Numbered from the stretch's first letter, positions 15,803 to 25,739 are shown. The stretch is DNA of 64,000 bases from Helicobacter pylori_CU (GCF_000259235.1 NC_017733.1:620001-684000); one strand, 5' to 3'. Program-made: numbers and translations. Notes: generated by a model not told the origin, from the letters alone.

Positions 15803-16615
15803 TTAAAAAGTGTAGTTATACCCCAAATAAAGCGAATAATCCCGTTTCAAATGATAATAAAGATTAGTAGCGTTAGGACCCGCGCTCAAAAACTTGTTGA
15901 TGAGTAGGGGTACTCTCACGCCAAACTCTACGCCATTATGCTTGTAGATATTGGCTCTCACCCCAAAATTCAACCATACTTGAAAGGCGACGGTTGAAGT
16001 TTTGGTGCTATAAGGAGCGTTAGGGTTACAATAAGTGGGGGTACAAACATCAGGACCTTTAGCTTCAATGATTTGCTCTTTCCAATAGTTTGCCGCTGAG
16101 CTTTTCCAAGTGTTACCGCCGATAGCGACCCCACCAAAAACACCAAAAGAAGCGTTATCGTTATCAATAATATCAGCTAACAAATCGCTCCCCACACCCC
16201 AAGAGACCATATCCAACTGAATTTTATTAGGTGCATAAACTTGCTTGCCTAAAGTGGCATGCCCATAATCAAAAAGCCCATACACCCTAAAACCAAACCA
16301 CTTGCTTGTCATATCAAAAGACTTGAATTGGAAGAACTTCTTATAACCCACATTCAACCCAAGACCATTCAAAGCCCCATTAGCGTATTTAGCATGCCAA
16401 TTGATATTGGTATGTCCTGGATTATACTTATTAGCGGTAAGACCTGGGGGGCAACCTACAACACTCCCTGTGCAATCCCCTGTATTATAAATATTGCTAT
16501 TCAAACGGGCTTGTCCAAGCTGATAATTAGTCCCTATATAAACACCATCACCTTCGGCTAACAACGAAGAGCTTAAAACTGCGGATAGAAGCCCTAAAGC
16601 TACAAACTTTTTCAT
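15803..16615 (-). CDS. hopE: HopE porin
   Basis: 270 residues from the ATG at 16615. A second ATG three codons upstream (16624) is only a base or so from the AAAGGA site and is unlikely to be used. Signal peptide MKKFVALGLLSAVLSSSLLA, then a beta-barrel of the Hop family ending in Phe (YLGYNYTF). HopE is a small Hop protein known to form large aqueous channels in the outer membrane. A Cys pair in an early loop (GDCTGSVVGC) and another later (DVCTPTYC) are visible. It is divergent from uvrA across a 173-base gap. Confidence 0.9.
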   Translation of the reverse strand: MKKFVALGLLSAVLSSSLLAEGDGVYIGTNYQLGQARLNSNIYNTGDCTGSVVGCPPGLTANKYNPGHTNINWHAKYANGALNGLGLNVGYKKFFQFKSFDMTSKWFGFRVYGLFDYGHATLGKQVYAPNKIQLDMVSWGVGSDLLADIIDNDNASFGVFGGVAIGGNTWKSSAANYWKEQIIEAKGPDVCTPTYCNPNAPYSTKTSTVAFQVWLNFGVRANIYKHNGVEFGVRVPLLINKFLSAGPNATNLYYHLKRDYSLYLGYNYTF

Positions 16616-16744
16616 AAATTCCATTCCTTTACATTCCTATCTTTAAAATTGTCTCATAAAATAATAGCATGTTTATCCTTAATCAAGCAAATATTTTTAA
16701 CTCTTATGAATAAGAAATGATAATAAAACCATTCTTTTTTGAAG

Positions 16745-16750
16745 TATAAT
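16745..16750 (+). promoter_or_regulatory. -10 element of uvrA
   Basis: Perfect TATAAT 38 bases before the uvrA TTG start, in the divergent gap between hopE and uvrA. Confidence 0.65.
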
Positions 16751-16788
16751 AGCTCCTTTTAATCCATTTTCTTATTTTAAGGAAACTC

Positions 16789-19614
16789 TTGCAACATAAA
16801 ACCATTATGGATAAGATCATTATTCAAGGGGCTAGGGAAAACAATCTCAAAAATATTTTTTTAGAAATCCCTAAAAACCAATTTATTGTTTTTACCGGAT
16901 TGAGCGGTTCGGGTAAATCCACTCTGGCGTTTGACACTCTATACGCTGAAGGCCAAAGGCGCTATTTAGAGAGTTTGTCCAGCTATGCGAGGCAATTTTT
17001 AGACAAAGTGGGTAAGCCTAATGTGGATAAGATTGAAGGCCTAACCCCAGCGATCGCTATTGATCAAAAAACCACTTCTAAAAACCCTAGATCCACTGTG
17101 GGGACGATCACTGAGATTTATGATTATTTAAGGTTGTTGTTTGCAAGGGTTGGGGAGCAATTTTGCCCCACATGTTTAGAGCCTATTAGTTCTATGAGCG
17201 CGAGCGATATTATTTCTCAAATCTGTCATTTAGAAGAAAATTCTAAAATCATTATTCTCGCCCCCATTATTAAAGATAAAAAAGGTTCGTTTAACGATAA
17301 ATTAGAGAGTTTGCGTTTGAAGGGGTATGTGAGGGCTTTTGTTGATGGGGTGATGGTGCGTTTAGATGAAGAAATCCATTTGCACAAAACCAAAAAACAC
17401 ACCATTGAAGCGGTGGTGGATAGGGTGGTTATCAATAGCGAAAATTCTTCACGGATCGCTAGTGCAGTAGAAAAAGCCCTTAAAGAAAGCTATGGGGAAT
17501 TAGAAGTGGAAATCTTGCAAGACAACGCGCCAAGCATCAGAAAGCATTACAGCGAGCATAAGGCATGTTTTAAGTGTAAGATGAGTTTTGAAGAATTAGA
17601 GCCTTTGAGTTTTTCTTTCAATTCGCCTAAAGGGGCGTGCGAGAGCTGTTTGGGTTTGGGGACAAAATTTAGCCTAGATATTAGTAAGATTTTAGATCCT
17701 AACACGCCTTTAAATCAAGGAGCGATTAAAGTGATTTTTGGGTATAACCGCAGTTATTACGCTCAAATGTTTGAAGGCTTTTGCGAGTATAATGGCATTG
17801 ACAGTGCGCTTTGTTTTAATGAATTGAATAAAGAGCAGCAAGACGCTCTTTTGTATGGGAATGGCACTGAAATCAGCTTTCATTTTAAAAACAGCTCTTT
17901 GAAACGCCCCTGGAAAGGCATTATCCAAATCGCTTATGACATGTTTAAAGAGCAAAAGGATTTGAGCGATTACATGAGCGAAAAAACCTGTTCTTCATGC
18001 AAGGGGCATCGTTTGAAAGCCTCCAGTTTGAGCGTTCAAGTCGCTGGCTTGAAAATGGCGGATTTTTTAACTAAGCCTATTGAAGAAGTCTATCACTTTT
18101 TTAATGATCCCACGCATTTTAGCTATCTTAACGAGCAAGAAAAAAAGATCGCTGAACCCATTTTAAAAGAGATTTTAGAAAGGGTGTTTTTTTTATACGA
18201 TGTGGGGCTAGGGTATTTGACTTTGGGGAGGGATGCGCGAACGATTAGCGGAGGGGAGAGCCAAAGGATACGAATCGCTAGTCAAATCGGGAGCGGTTTG
18301 ACAGGGGTTTTGTATGTTTTAGACGAGCCTAGCATTGGCTTGCATGAAAAGGACACGCTCAAACTCATCAACACCCTTAGGAATTTACAAAAAAAGGGGA
18401 ACACGCTCATTGTCGTAGAGCATGATAAAGAGACGATTAAGCATGCGGATTTTGTTGTGGATATTGGGCCAAAGGCTGGAAGGCATGGGGGCGAAGTGGT
18501 TTTTAGCGGGAGCGTAGAAGATTTATTGCAAAATAACCATTCTACTGCCTTGTATCTCAACGGCACTAAAAAGATTGAGCGCCCTAAATTTGAACCCCCT
18601 AAAGAAAAGCATTTTTTAGAAATTAAAAATGTCAATATCAATAACATTAAGAATTTGAGCGTTCAAATCCCTTTAAAACAATTGGTGTGCATTACTGGGG
18701 TGAGCGGGAGCGGTAAAAGCTCGCTGATCTTACAAACCCTTTTACCCACCGCTCAAACCCTTTTAAACCATGCTAAAAAAGCTCAAAGTTTGAATGGGGT
18801 GGAGATTGTGGGGTTGGAGCATTTGGATAAAGTGATTTATTTAGATCAAGCCCCCATAGGCAAAACCCCACGAAGCAACCCTGCCACTTACACAGGGGTG
18901 ATGGATGAAATCAGGATTTTATTTGCCGAGCAAAAAGAAGCTAAAATTTTAGGCTATAGCGCGAGCCGTTTTAGCTTTAATGTTAAAGGAGGGCGGTGCG
19001 AGAAATGCCAAGGCGATGGGGATATTAAAATAGAAATGCACTTTTTGCCTGATGTGTTAGTCCAATGCGATAGCTGTAAGGGCGCTAAATACAACCCCCA
19101 AACTTTAGAAATCAAGGTGAAAGGCAAATCCATTGCTGATGTGTTGAACATGAGCGTGGAAGAAGCTTATGAATTTTTTGCTAAATTCCCTAAAATCGCT
19201 GTGAAGTTAAAAACGCTTATAGATGTGGGCTTAGGCTATATCACTTTAGGGCAAAACGCTACGACTTTAAGTGGGGGGGAGGCTCAAAGGATCAAATTAG
19301 CTAAAGAATTGAGTAAAAAAGACACAGGCAAAACCCTTTATATTTTAGATGAGCCTACCACCGGTTTGCATTTTGAAGACGTGAATCACCTTTTACAAGT
19401 CTTACATTCTTTAGTGGCGTTAGGCAATTCCATGCTAGTGATTGAGCATAATTTAGACATTATCAAAAACGCTGACTACATTATAGACATGGGGCCTGAT
19501 GGGGGGGATAAAGGTGGGAGAGTCATTGCGAGCGGCACGCCTTTAGAAGTGGCAAAAAATTGCGAAAAAACCCAAAGCTATACGGGAAAATTTTTAGCTT
19601 TAGAATTGAAATAG
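16789..19614 (+). CDS. uvrA: Excinuclease ABC subunit A
   Basis: 941 residues from the TTG at 16789, which has AAGGA five bases upstream; the ATG at 16807 gives the commonly annotated 935-residue form but has no ribosome-binding site. UvrA is the damage sensor of nucleotide excision repair. It contains two ABC ATPase modules: Walker A GLSGSGKST near the start and GVSGSGKSS around residue 637, signatures ISGGESQR and LSGGEAQR, and the zinc-finger cysteines CFKC...CESC and CEKCQGDG...CDSCKG. Confidence 0.95.
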   Translation: MQHKTIMDKIIIQGARENNLKNIFLEIPKNQFIVFTGLSGSGKSTLAFDTLYAEGQRRYLESLSSYARQFLDKVGKPNVDKIEGLTPAIAIDQKTTSKNPRSTVGTITEIYDYLRLLFARVGEQFCPTCLEPISSMSASDIISQICHLEENSKIIILAPIIKDKKGSFNDKLESLRLKGYVRAFVDGVMVRLDEEIHLHKTKKHTIEAVVDRVVINSENSSRIASAVEKALKESYGELEVEILQDNAPSIRKHYSEHKACFKCKMSFEELEPLSFSFNSPKGACESCLGLGTKFSLDISKILDPNTPLNQGAIKVIFGYNRSYYAQMFEGFCEYNGIDSALCFNELNKEQQDALLYGNGTEISFHFKNSSLKRPWKGIIQIAYDMFKEQKDLSDYMSEKTCSSCKGHRLKASSLSVQVAGLKMADFLTKPIEEVYHFFNDPTHFSYLNEQEKKIAEPILKEILERVFFLYDVGLGYLTLGRDARTISGGESQRIRIASQIGSGLTGVLYVLDEPSIGLHEKDTLKLINTLRNLQKKGNTLIVVEHDKETIKHADFVVDIGPKAGRHGGEVVFSGSVEDLLQNNHSTALYLNGTKKIERPKFEPPKEKHFLEIKNVNINNIKNLSVQIPLKQLVCITGVSGSGKSSLILQTLLPTAQTLLNHAKKAQSLNGVEIVGLEHLDKVIYLDQAPIGKTPRSNPATYTGVMDEIRILFAEQKEAKILGYSASRFSFNVKGGRCEKCQGDGDIKIEMHFLPDVLVQCDSCKGAKYNPQTLEIKVKGKSIADVLNMSVEEAYEFFAKFPKIAVKLKTLIDVGLGYITLGQNATTLSGGEAQRIKLAKELSKKDTGKTLYILDEPTTGLHFEDVNHLLQVLHSLVALGNSMLVIEHNLDIIKNADYIIDMGPDGGDKGGRVIASGTPLEVAKNCEKTQSYTGKFLALELK

Positions 19615-20244
19615 CTTGCATTTGTTTGTAGAAACGATGTAGGGCTGAAAATAACAGACAGCTAAATATTAGATAAGCAGAGGCACTATTGCGTCATGGT
19701 TTCAAATTATAAGGCTAGCGGCAACAATAACCATTGATTATATAAAAGTTAGCAAAGAAGCCATGCCTTTAAAATCCATTGCATGAGAGTTTGAAAAATG
19801 AGAAAATACTAAGGAAAATAGAGATCAAGCCGACACTCTCTAATCATCACAGAAACGACAATAGCGTTTCAAACCTTAACGGGAATAATCCCACCACAAA
19901 CGAATTTAAAACACAAGAGCCACAACGAATGAAGCAAGAAAAATGCGCCATAGTTAAATCCATAATCGTGAGAGTGGGCGCTATTATTTTCGCCCTATAG
20001 CCCAAATTACAAGGGGTAGGGTTAAAAACCCCCTAAACTCACTATTTTTAGTCCCACACAAAAACTACTAATAAGGCTTTATTATCATTAAGTGTTAATC
20101 ATAAATTATAAAAAATGCTAAAAACATTTTTTATAGTCAATAGTAAAGAGTTTGATTTTAATTGCACGATAATTTTTGTAGCGCGGTCTTAGGGGTTAAA
20201 AAATGACTTTTAATTTAAAAAACTAATTAAGACCCAACAAGATT
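19615..20244. other. Gene-poor region after uvrA
   Basis: 630 bases without an intact gene. Bases 19673-20000 hold what looks like a decayed plus-strand reading frame (separate entry). The rest (20001-20244) is AT-rich, with no ORF, repeat or clear hairpin that I could find. Confidence 0.5.
19673..20000 (+). pseudogene. Possible decayed gene (unknown function)
   Basis: The frame open from 19673 reads coherent protein-like text (ASWFQIIRLAATITIDYIK, then VSKEAMPLKSIA), is cut by TGA at 19784, resumes as EFEK, is cut by TGA at 19799, resumes as ENTKENRDQADTL and ends at 19841. The next segment continues one frame over as a 73-codon frame (TTG at 19779) ending KSIIVRVGAIIFAL. Both TGA codons stand where a Trp codon TGG would read smoothly. 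A gene broken by two nonsense changes and a frameshift fits, but the family is not recognised and chance cannot be excluded. Confidence 0.3.
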
Positions 20245-21070
20245 TTATTTATTATTGTTTTCCTTCCGCATGAGAATCGCCTGAATGGGATCTTTGCCAA
20301 GGAGGTTGCCAAACAGAGGCCCTTTTGACAACTCATAAAACACCCTGCTTGTTATTCTAACGGCTGTCTTCTTTGAGTCTTTAAGGTATTTGGGGAATTG
20401 CATTTTAACTTCTCTATCAATCATAGACCCCCACTTTTTATAGCGGAATTTGATCGCAAATTCCGTTCCTTGTATCTGCTCTACCTTACAACTCCTAAAC
20501 CCAACCCCCAAATACTTTCTCACCAACCACTCAATGTTGTAAGGCCCTTTGTCCAAAAAACGCCTGATATTTGCAGAATTAGCTTCATAATATATTTTGT
20601 AGGTTCGCCATTCTCAAGCAAATCAGCAAGAGTGGTGTTGTCATTATCAATCACAGGTGGTGCATAAAACCCTAAACACTCATTTCAACCCCTAATTCCT
20701 TAACGATAAGCAATCTGCAATTGATAAAATCACCATCCTTATCATTAAGAACATCAATGATTTTATAAGATCTACCATACCCATAATAGAACGAGTTAGG
20801 TTTTTGTGGTTCCTTATTAGCCTTTAATCCATTAAATTCATCAAAAATACCCGCCATGAAATCATCATCATTTGCTAAAGCGGTCTTGCTATTCAATCTA
20901 ACAATCGTTTCCTTACTCAACTGGACAACAACTCCGTTAGTCTCTTTATCCGCTCCAACACCAATCGCTCTATAACCAAATCTATCCACTCTTTTACTCA
21001 ATTTGTTACACAACAAACCATGTAATTCCTTGTTTTTTGATTTCTTAACCATAAAATCATTCGCCAACAT
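20245..21070 (-). pseudogene. Decayed gene in three frames, unknown function
   Basis: The first part (21070-20672) encodes 132 residues starting MLANDFMVKKSKNK. At its end the sense continues in another frame through the stop, reading ECLGFYAPPVIDNDN and then TTLADLLENGEPTKY (about 20681-20600), then shifts again into YYEANSANIRRFLDKGPYNI and the 103-codon frame ending at 20245. All three segments use the same strand, abut without gaps and have protein-like composition, so an original gene of about 275 codons has been broken by two frameshifts. No motif or family recognised. It lies between uvrA and flgR. Confidence 0.6.
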
Positions 21071-21241
21071 AAAAACTCCCCATTAATTGAACCCCAATCT
21101 TTAAATCCCTTTAAGCAAAAATCCCAAATTAAGCGTTTCCAATAAATGCTTTTTTCTAATAACTCCATGAAATTATAGCGTGATCACTCAAACTTATTAA
21201 ACTTATCTGGTTGCAGATGATTTATAAAGAAGCCTTACAAA

Positions 21242-22387
21242 CTACCTTTCCAAAAACAAATCTTTTTCTTGGATTTCTGCTCCTTCGCTTAAAATCGCCG
21301 CTCTTTCCACGACGCCTAAAAGCTCTCGCACATTCCCATGCCAAGAGTATTCTAAAAGGCGTTTTGCGGCGTTTTTTGAAAAGGATTTTGGCCCCAAATG
21401 ATACGCATCGCACACTTCTTTAAGCTTGATTTCAGCAATGGGTAAAATCTCTTCTACTCTCTCTCTTAAAGGCGCGATAGTTATAGGCACGATTTGCAAG
21501 CGGAAAAATAAATCTTCTCTAAATTCTTTTGAAGCGATTTTTTCTTTCATGTTAGCGTTGGTAGCGGAAATGAAACGAACATCAATTTTAACGCTTTTAT
21601 TATCCCCAAGGCGCGTGATTTCTTTTTCTTGAACCACTCTTAAAAGCTTGCTTTGCAATTGAAAGGGCATTTCAGCGATTTCATCTAAAAAGATCGTGCC
21701 TTTATTAGCGCTCTCAAAAAGCCCCATTTTAGGGGCTGTGGCGTCCGTGAACGCCCCTTTTTGATACCCAAAAAGCTCGCTTTCTAATAAATGCTCTGGG
21801 ATAGCGGACATGTTGATCGCTATAAAAGGGTGTTTAGAGCGTTGCGAATGCTGGTGGATAAAATGAGCAAAAACTTCCTTACCCACCCCGCTTTCGCCTA
21901 ATAGCATGACATTAGCGTCCGTGCTTGCGACTTTTAAGGCCTGCCGTTTGCTCTCTTCTAAAGCTTTTGAAGCGGCTAAAAAGCTGTGTTTGTGTGGTTT
22001 TTTTAAAGGTTTTTCTAAAGGGTGTTTTTTTTGAAATTCTAAAACTTTTTTGGTGCGATAGATGGACTCTAAAAGCAATTCTGGTTTAAAAGGCTTTTGG
22101 AAAAAGTCTTTCACGCCCAAACGAATGGAATCAATGGCTTTATTCAAGGTCGCATTACCGGTAATCACAATGGATTCATACTTGCCCTCTAAAAGGCGTA
22201 AAAATTCTAAGCCGTCCATATGGGGCATGTTAATATCCGTGATGACTAAATCAAAGCTTTCATCTAACTTGGCTAAAGCGTCTTTAGGGTTTTTAAAACT
22301 CACAATCTCTAAATCGTCTTGAAGCTCAAAAAAAAGCTCCAGGCTTTTACGCATGTTAATATCATCTTCTACAATGGCGATTTTCAT
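21242..22387 (-). CDS. flgR: Flagellar sigma54 activator FlgR (NtrC-type response regulator)
   Basis: 381 residues. Receiver domain with acidic pocket (VEDD), phospho-acceptor Asp51 (ITDINMP) and Lys98 (FFQKPF). The AAA+ domain follows: Walker A GESGVGKE (about 164-171), the sigma54-contact loop ELFGYQKGAFTDA (GAFTDA instead of GAFTGA) and Walker B FLDEIAEMP. The chain stops just after the AAA+ region; there is no Fis-type helix-turn-helix, the known peculiarity of H. pylori FlgR, which acts from solution after phosphorylation by FlgS. It starts inside the stop of the upstream gene (ATGA). Confidence 0.95.
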   Translation of the reverse strand: MKIAIVEDDINMRKSLELFFELQDDLEIVSFKNPKDALAKLDESFDLVITDINMPHMDGLEFLRLLEGKYESIVITGNATLNKAIDSIRLGVKDFFQKPFKPELLLESIYRTKKVLEFQKKHPLEKPLKKPHKHSFLAASKALEESKRQALKVASTDANVMLLGESGVGKEVFAHFIHQHSQRSKHPFIAINMSAIPEHLLESELFGYQKGAFTDATAPKMGLFESANKGTIFLDEIAEMPFQLQSKLLRVVQEKEITRLGDNKSVKIDVRFISATNANMKEKIASKEFREDLFFRLQIVPITIAPLRERVEEILPIAEIKLKEVCDAYHLGPKSFSKNAAKRLLEYSWHGNVRELLGVVERAAILSEGAEIQEKDLFLER

Positions 22388-22857
22388 TCTTCTTCCTTTC
22401 TAAAAATATCTAAAAACAGCGCATCTCCCACTAAACTCGCTCTAACGCTTAAGGCTTTGAGGTCAAGAATGCTTGTGGTAGTGGTGCCGTTTTTATAGCT
22501 GTGATCATAATGCGTGATAGCGACTTGACTTTTTAAAATGCAGTCTATGACTCGCTCTTTTTCTTTTTTTAACGCTATTTCTAAAAGGAAGCGTTCTAAT
22601 TTTATTGGGAGCAAGGGGTCTTTCAAATTGGGTAAGTTGCGAGTGATGATGGAGCAACGATAGTCTAAAACATAGGGGGCTGTTTTGATGCGGCTGACAA
22701 TAGGTTTAGAGACAGAATACTCTTCGCCCATCACTCTAGAATCAACGATTTTTAAGCGATACGAAATTAAAAATTCTTGATCTTCTAGGGGGTTTAGAGC
22801 ATGCAAAGAAACCCCTAAAAAATACAATAAAAAATAAAAGAATGAAAAGAAACGCAT
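22384..22857 (-). CDS. Secreted protein of unknown function, between gyrA and flgR
   Basis: 157 residues from the ATG at 22857, which overlaps the gyrA stop by one base (TGATG). An N-terminal hydrophobic signal (MRFFSFFYFLLYFLGVSLHA) is followed by a mostly beta-like, basic domain containing CSIITRNLPNL and CILKSQVAITHYDHSYK. No family recognised. The tight packing between gyrA and flgR (overlaps on both sides) shows it is expressed with them, but gives no functional hint. Confidence 0.7.
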   Translation of the reverse strand: MRFFSFFYFLLYFLGVSLHALNPLEDQEFLISYRLKIVDSRVMGEEYSVSKPIVSRIKTAPYVLDYRCSIITRNLPNLKDPLLPIKLERFLLEIALKKEKERVIDCILKSQVAITHYDHSYKNGTTTTSILDLKALSVRASLVGDALFLDIFRKEEE

Positions 22858-25337
22858 CACTCAAATAATTGTGCAGGAGGGTTTTCTAAATTTTCTGGCT
22901 CTTCTTCTTTAGGGCAAGAATTGACATACATGACTTTATCGGCGGTATTTATGAGCTTTACCCCACTAGCGTTTCTTCCGGTTTCTCTAATATCTTTAAT
23001 AGAAACTCTGATCATTTTTGCACTCGCAGTAAGAATCATCAAATCCAAATTTTCATCATCTACGCTGATAACGCCCACTAGATTGCCGGTTTTTTGAGTG
23101 AGCTTCATGCCAATGACCCCCTTACCTCCACGAGATTGCTCTCTATACGCTTCGGCTAAAGTTTGCTTGCCAAGCCCGTTTTCACTCACGCTCAAAAGCT
23201 TGTTGCCATCATCGCTAATAACGACCGCACCGACAACAAAATCGTTTTCATTCAGCCTAATCCCTATAACCCCACGAGTAGTTCTTCCGATCTCGCGTAC
23301 ATCTTCTAAAGGGAATTTAATGAAAATACCCAAATGCGATGCGATGAGCAAATGCTTAGCGTTTTTATCCACAACTTTTGCACTCACTAATTCATCGCCT
23401 TCATCTAAAACAATCGCTCTGATACCACAACTCCTGTTGCTTTCAAATTCGCTCAAATTGGTGCGCTTCACCACGCCATTTTTTGTGAAGAAAGCTAAAG
23501 AGCGTTCATCGCTAAAGTCTTTGGTGCTTAGAGTCGCCATGATCTTTTCATCCGGAGCGAGCGAGATTAAATTCACAATGGCTTTACCCATAGCGATCCG
23601 GCTCGCTTCTGGGATTTTATAGACTTTCAAATGATACAATTGCCCCTTATTGGTGATAAAGAGCAAAATATCATGCGTGTTAGCCACAAAAAAGTTTTCA
23701 ATGAAATCGTCTTCATAAGTGCTGCCTGAAAGCTTGCCCTTACCGCCACGATTTTGCTTTTCATAAGCTTTTAAATCCACTCTTTTCACATAGCCTTTAT
23801 AGCTCATGCTCACTACCATAGGCTCATTAGCGATCAAATCTTCTATGTCAATATTTTCATACGATTCTTGAATTTCAGTACGCCTTGGAGAAGAAAACTG
23901 CTCTTTGACTTCTAAAAGCTCTGTTTTGACAACTCCATTCAAGCGATCTTCGCTCTTTAAAATGCCATTGAGATCAGCAATAAGTTCCAGCAAGTTTTGG
24001 TATTCTTCTTTGATTTTATCCCTTTCAAGGCCTGTCAAGCGTTGCAAACGCATTTCTAAAATGGCTTTGCTTTGGATTTCGCTCAAAGTGAAACGCTCCA
24101 TTAAGGCGTTTTTAGCCGCTTCTGGGCTTGGGCTTGTTTTAATGAGCTGCACGATTTCATCAATATTGTCCAAGGCGATCAAATAGCCTTCTAAAATATG
24201 CGCTCTAGCCTTAGCCTTTTCCAATTCAAAAATCGTGCGTCTTATAATAATGGTTTTTCTGTGGTTTAAGAAAAGGTGCAACAACTCTAAAAGCGTGAAA
24301 ATCTTAGGCTCTTTATTGTAAATAGCGAGTAAAATAATGCTAAAAGTGGTTTCCATGGTGGTGAGTTTGTAAAGGTGGTTTAAGACAATTTCACTCATCG
24401 CGTCTCTTTTTAATTCAATCACCACTCTAATGCCCTCTCTATCGCTTTCATCGCGCACTTCGCTAATGCCTTCAATTTGTTTTTCTCGCGCTAAATCGCT
24501 GATTTGTTCCACTAATTTGGCTTTATTGGTTTGAAAAGGCATTTCATCTAAAACGATGATTTCTTTATTTTTTGTTTTTTCCACATGCACTTTGGCCCGC
24601 ACTTTCACGCGCCCTCGCCCCGTTTTATAGGCTTCAACAATACCCGCCTTGCCATAAATGATTCCGCCGGTGGGAAAGTCAGGCCCTTTGACAAATTCCA
24701 AAATTTCATCTAATTCAGCGTTAGGGTTTTCTAAGACATGCACTAAAGCGTCTATGATTTCATCAATCCTATGAGGGGGGATAGAAGTTGCCATGCCTAC
24801 GGCGATCCCATTAGCCCCATTGACTAAAAGGTTAGGCAGACGGCTTGGTAAAATATCTGGCTCTTTTAAGGTGTCATCGTAATTAGGCACAAAATCAATG
24901 GTGTCCTTATCAATATCCCTTAAAATCTCTTCACTCGCCTTGGTCATTCTGGCTTCAGTGTAACGCATCGCTGCGGCGTTATCGCCATCAATAGAGCCAA
25001 AGTTACCCTGCCCATCCACCAATTCCAAGCGCATGGAAAAATCTTGTGCCATTCTCACCAACGCATCATAAACCGCAGTGTCGCCATGGGGGTGGTATTT
25101 ACCAATCACATCACCCACGATCCTAGCGCTTTTTTTATAAGCGACTTTGGAAGTAAGGCCTAATTCATGCATCGCATACAAAATACGCCTATGCACAGGC
25201 TTTAAGCCATCTCTAGCGTCCGGTAAAGCGCGCCCTATGATCACGCTCATGGAATAGGCTAAATAGCTCTCTTCAATAGAAGAATCAATCCCCACTTCTA
25301 CAATATTTTTTGTTTCATTGACTAAACGATCTTGCAT
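22857..25337 (-). CDS. gyrA: DNA gyrase subunit A
   Basis: 826 residues. Breakage-reunion domain with catalytic Tyr126 (AAMRYTEAR), followed by the C-terminal DNA-wrapping blades and the GyrA-box-type stretch QNRGGKGK. In the quinolone-resistance region the sequence is HPHGDTAVYDALV: residue 87 is Thr, a natural H. pylori variant, and residue 91 is Asp, the susceptible state. The gene lies 15 bases after dgkA. Confidence 0.97.
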   Translation of the reverse strand: MQDRLVNETKNIVEVGIDSSIEESYLAYSMSVIIGRALPDARDGLKPVHRRILYAMHELGLTSKVAYKKSARIVGDVIGKYHPHGDTAVYDALVRMAQDFSMRLELVDGQGNFGSIDGDNAAAMRYTEARMTKASEEILRDIDKDTIDFVPNYDDTLKEPDILPSRLPNLLVNGANGIAVGMATSIPPHRIDEIIDALVHVLENPNAELDEILEFVKGPDFPTGGIIYGKAGIVEAYKTGRGRVKVRAKVHVEKTKNKEIIVLDEMPFQTNKAKLVEQISDLAREKQIEGISEVRDESDREGIRVVIELKRDAMSEIVLNHLYKLTTMETTFSIILLAIYNKEPKIFTLLELLHLFLNHRKTIIIRRTIFELEKAKARAHILEGYLIALDNIDEIVQLIKTSPSPEAAKNALMERFTLSEIQSKAILEMRLQRLTGLERDKIKEEYQNLLELIADLNGILKSEDRLNGVVKTELLEVKEQFSSPRRTEIQESYENIDIEDLIANEPMVVSMSYKGYVKRVDLKAYEKQNRGGKGKLSGSTYEDDFIENFFVANTHDILLFITNKGQLYHLKVYKIPEASRIAMGKAIVNLISLAPDEKIMATLSTKDFSDERSLAFFTKNGVVKRTNLSEFESNRSCGIRAIVLDEGDELVSAKVVDKNAKHLLIASHLGIFIKFPLEDVREIGRTTRGVIGIRLNENDFVVGAVVISDDGNKLLSVSENGLGKQTLAEAYREQSRGGKGVIGMKLTQKTGNLVGVISVDDENLDLMILTASAKMIRVSIKDIRETGRNASGVKLINTADKVMYVNSCPKEEEPENLENPPAQLFE

Positions 25338-25352
25338 GTGTCTCCCTAAAAT

Positions 25353-25739
25353 TTAATTAAAATAAAGCGTTAAAAGATAACGCCCCCAAATCAAAGCCCA
25401 AAAAATAAGCCCTATCAGTTGGGCCGAGCTGGCCATGTCTTTAGCCTTTTTAGCTAAAGGGTGGAACTCTGTGCTGGTAAAATCCACAGCCTTTTCAATA
25501 GAGCTATTGATGAGTTCAACCACCACCGATAAAAAACAAGGCGCAATCAATAGCCCCCATTCTAAAAAATCTTTAGCTAGATAGCTCGCTAGAACGATGC
25601 AAAAAAGAGCCAAGATGACAATTTGCCTGAACGCGCTCTCTTCAGCCCATGCGCATTTAAGCCCGTCTTTAGAATAAAAAAGGGCTTTAAAAAGGCGTTT
25701 AAGCCCTTTAGCTTTGGGGGGGACTTTGAAATCACTCAT
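25353..25739 (-). CDS. dgkA: Diacylglycerol kinase
   Basis: 128 residues, with three hydrophobic segments and the family motif VVELINSSIEKAVDF that builds the active site. The enzyme phosphorylates diacylglycerol to phosphatidic acid in the inner membrane. It overlaps the upstream unknown gene by eight bases and precedes gyrA closely, so it belongs to the same transcript. Confidence 0.93.
   Translation of the reverse strand: MSDFKVPPKAKGLKRLFKALFYSKDGLKCAWAEESAFRQIVILALFCIVLASYLAKDFLEWGLLIAPCFLSVVVELINSSIEKAVDFTSTEFHPLAKKAKDMASSAQLIGLIFWALIWGRYLLTLYFN

Noticed and set aside
21242..21413. Frames on both strands overlapping the flgR C-terminus
   Set aside because: Alternative-frame shadows; the flgR frame carries the AAA+ domain without interruption.
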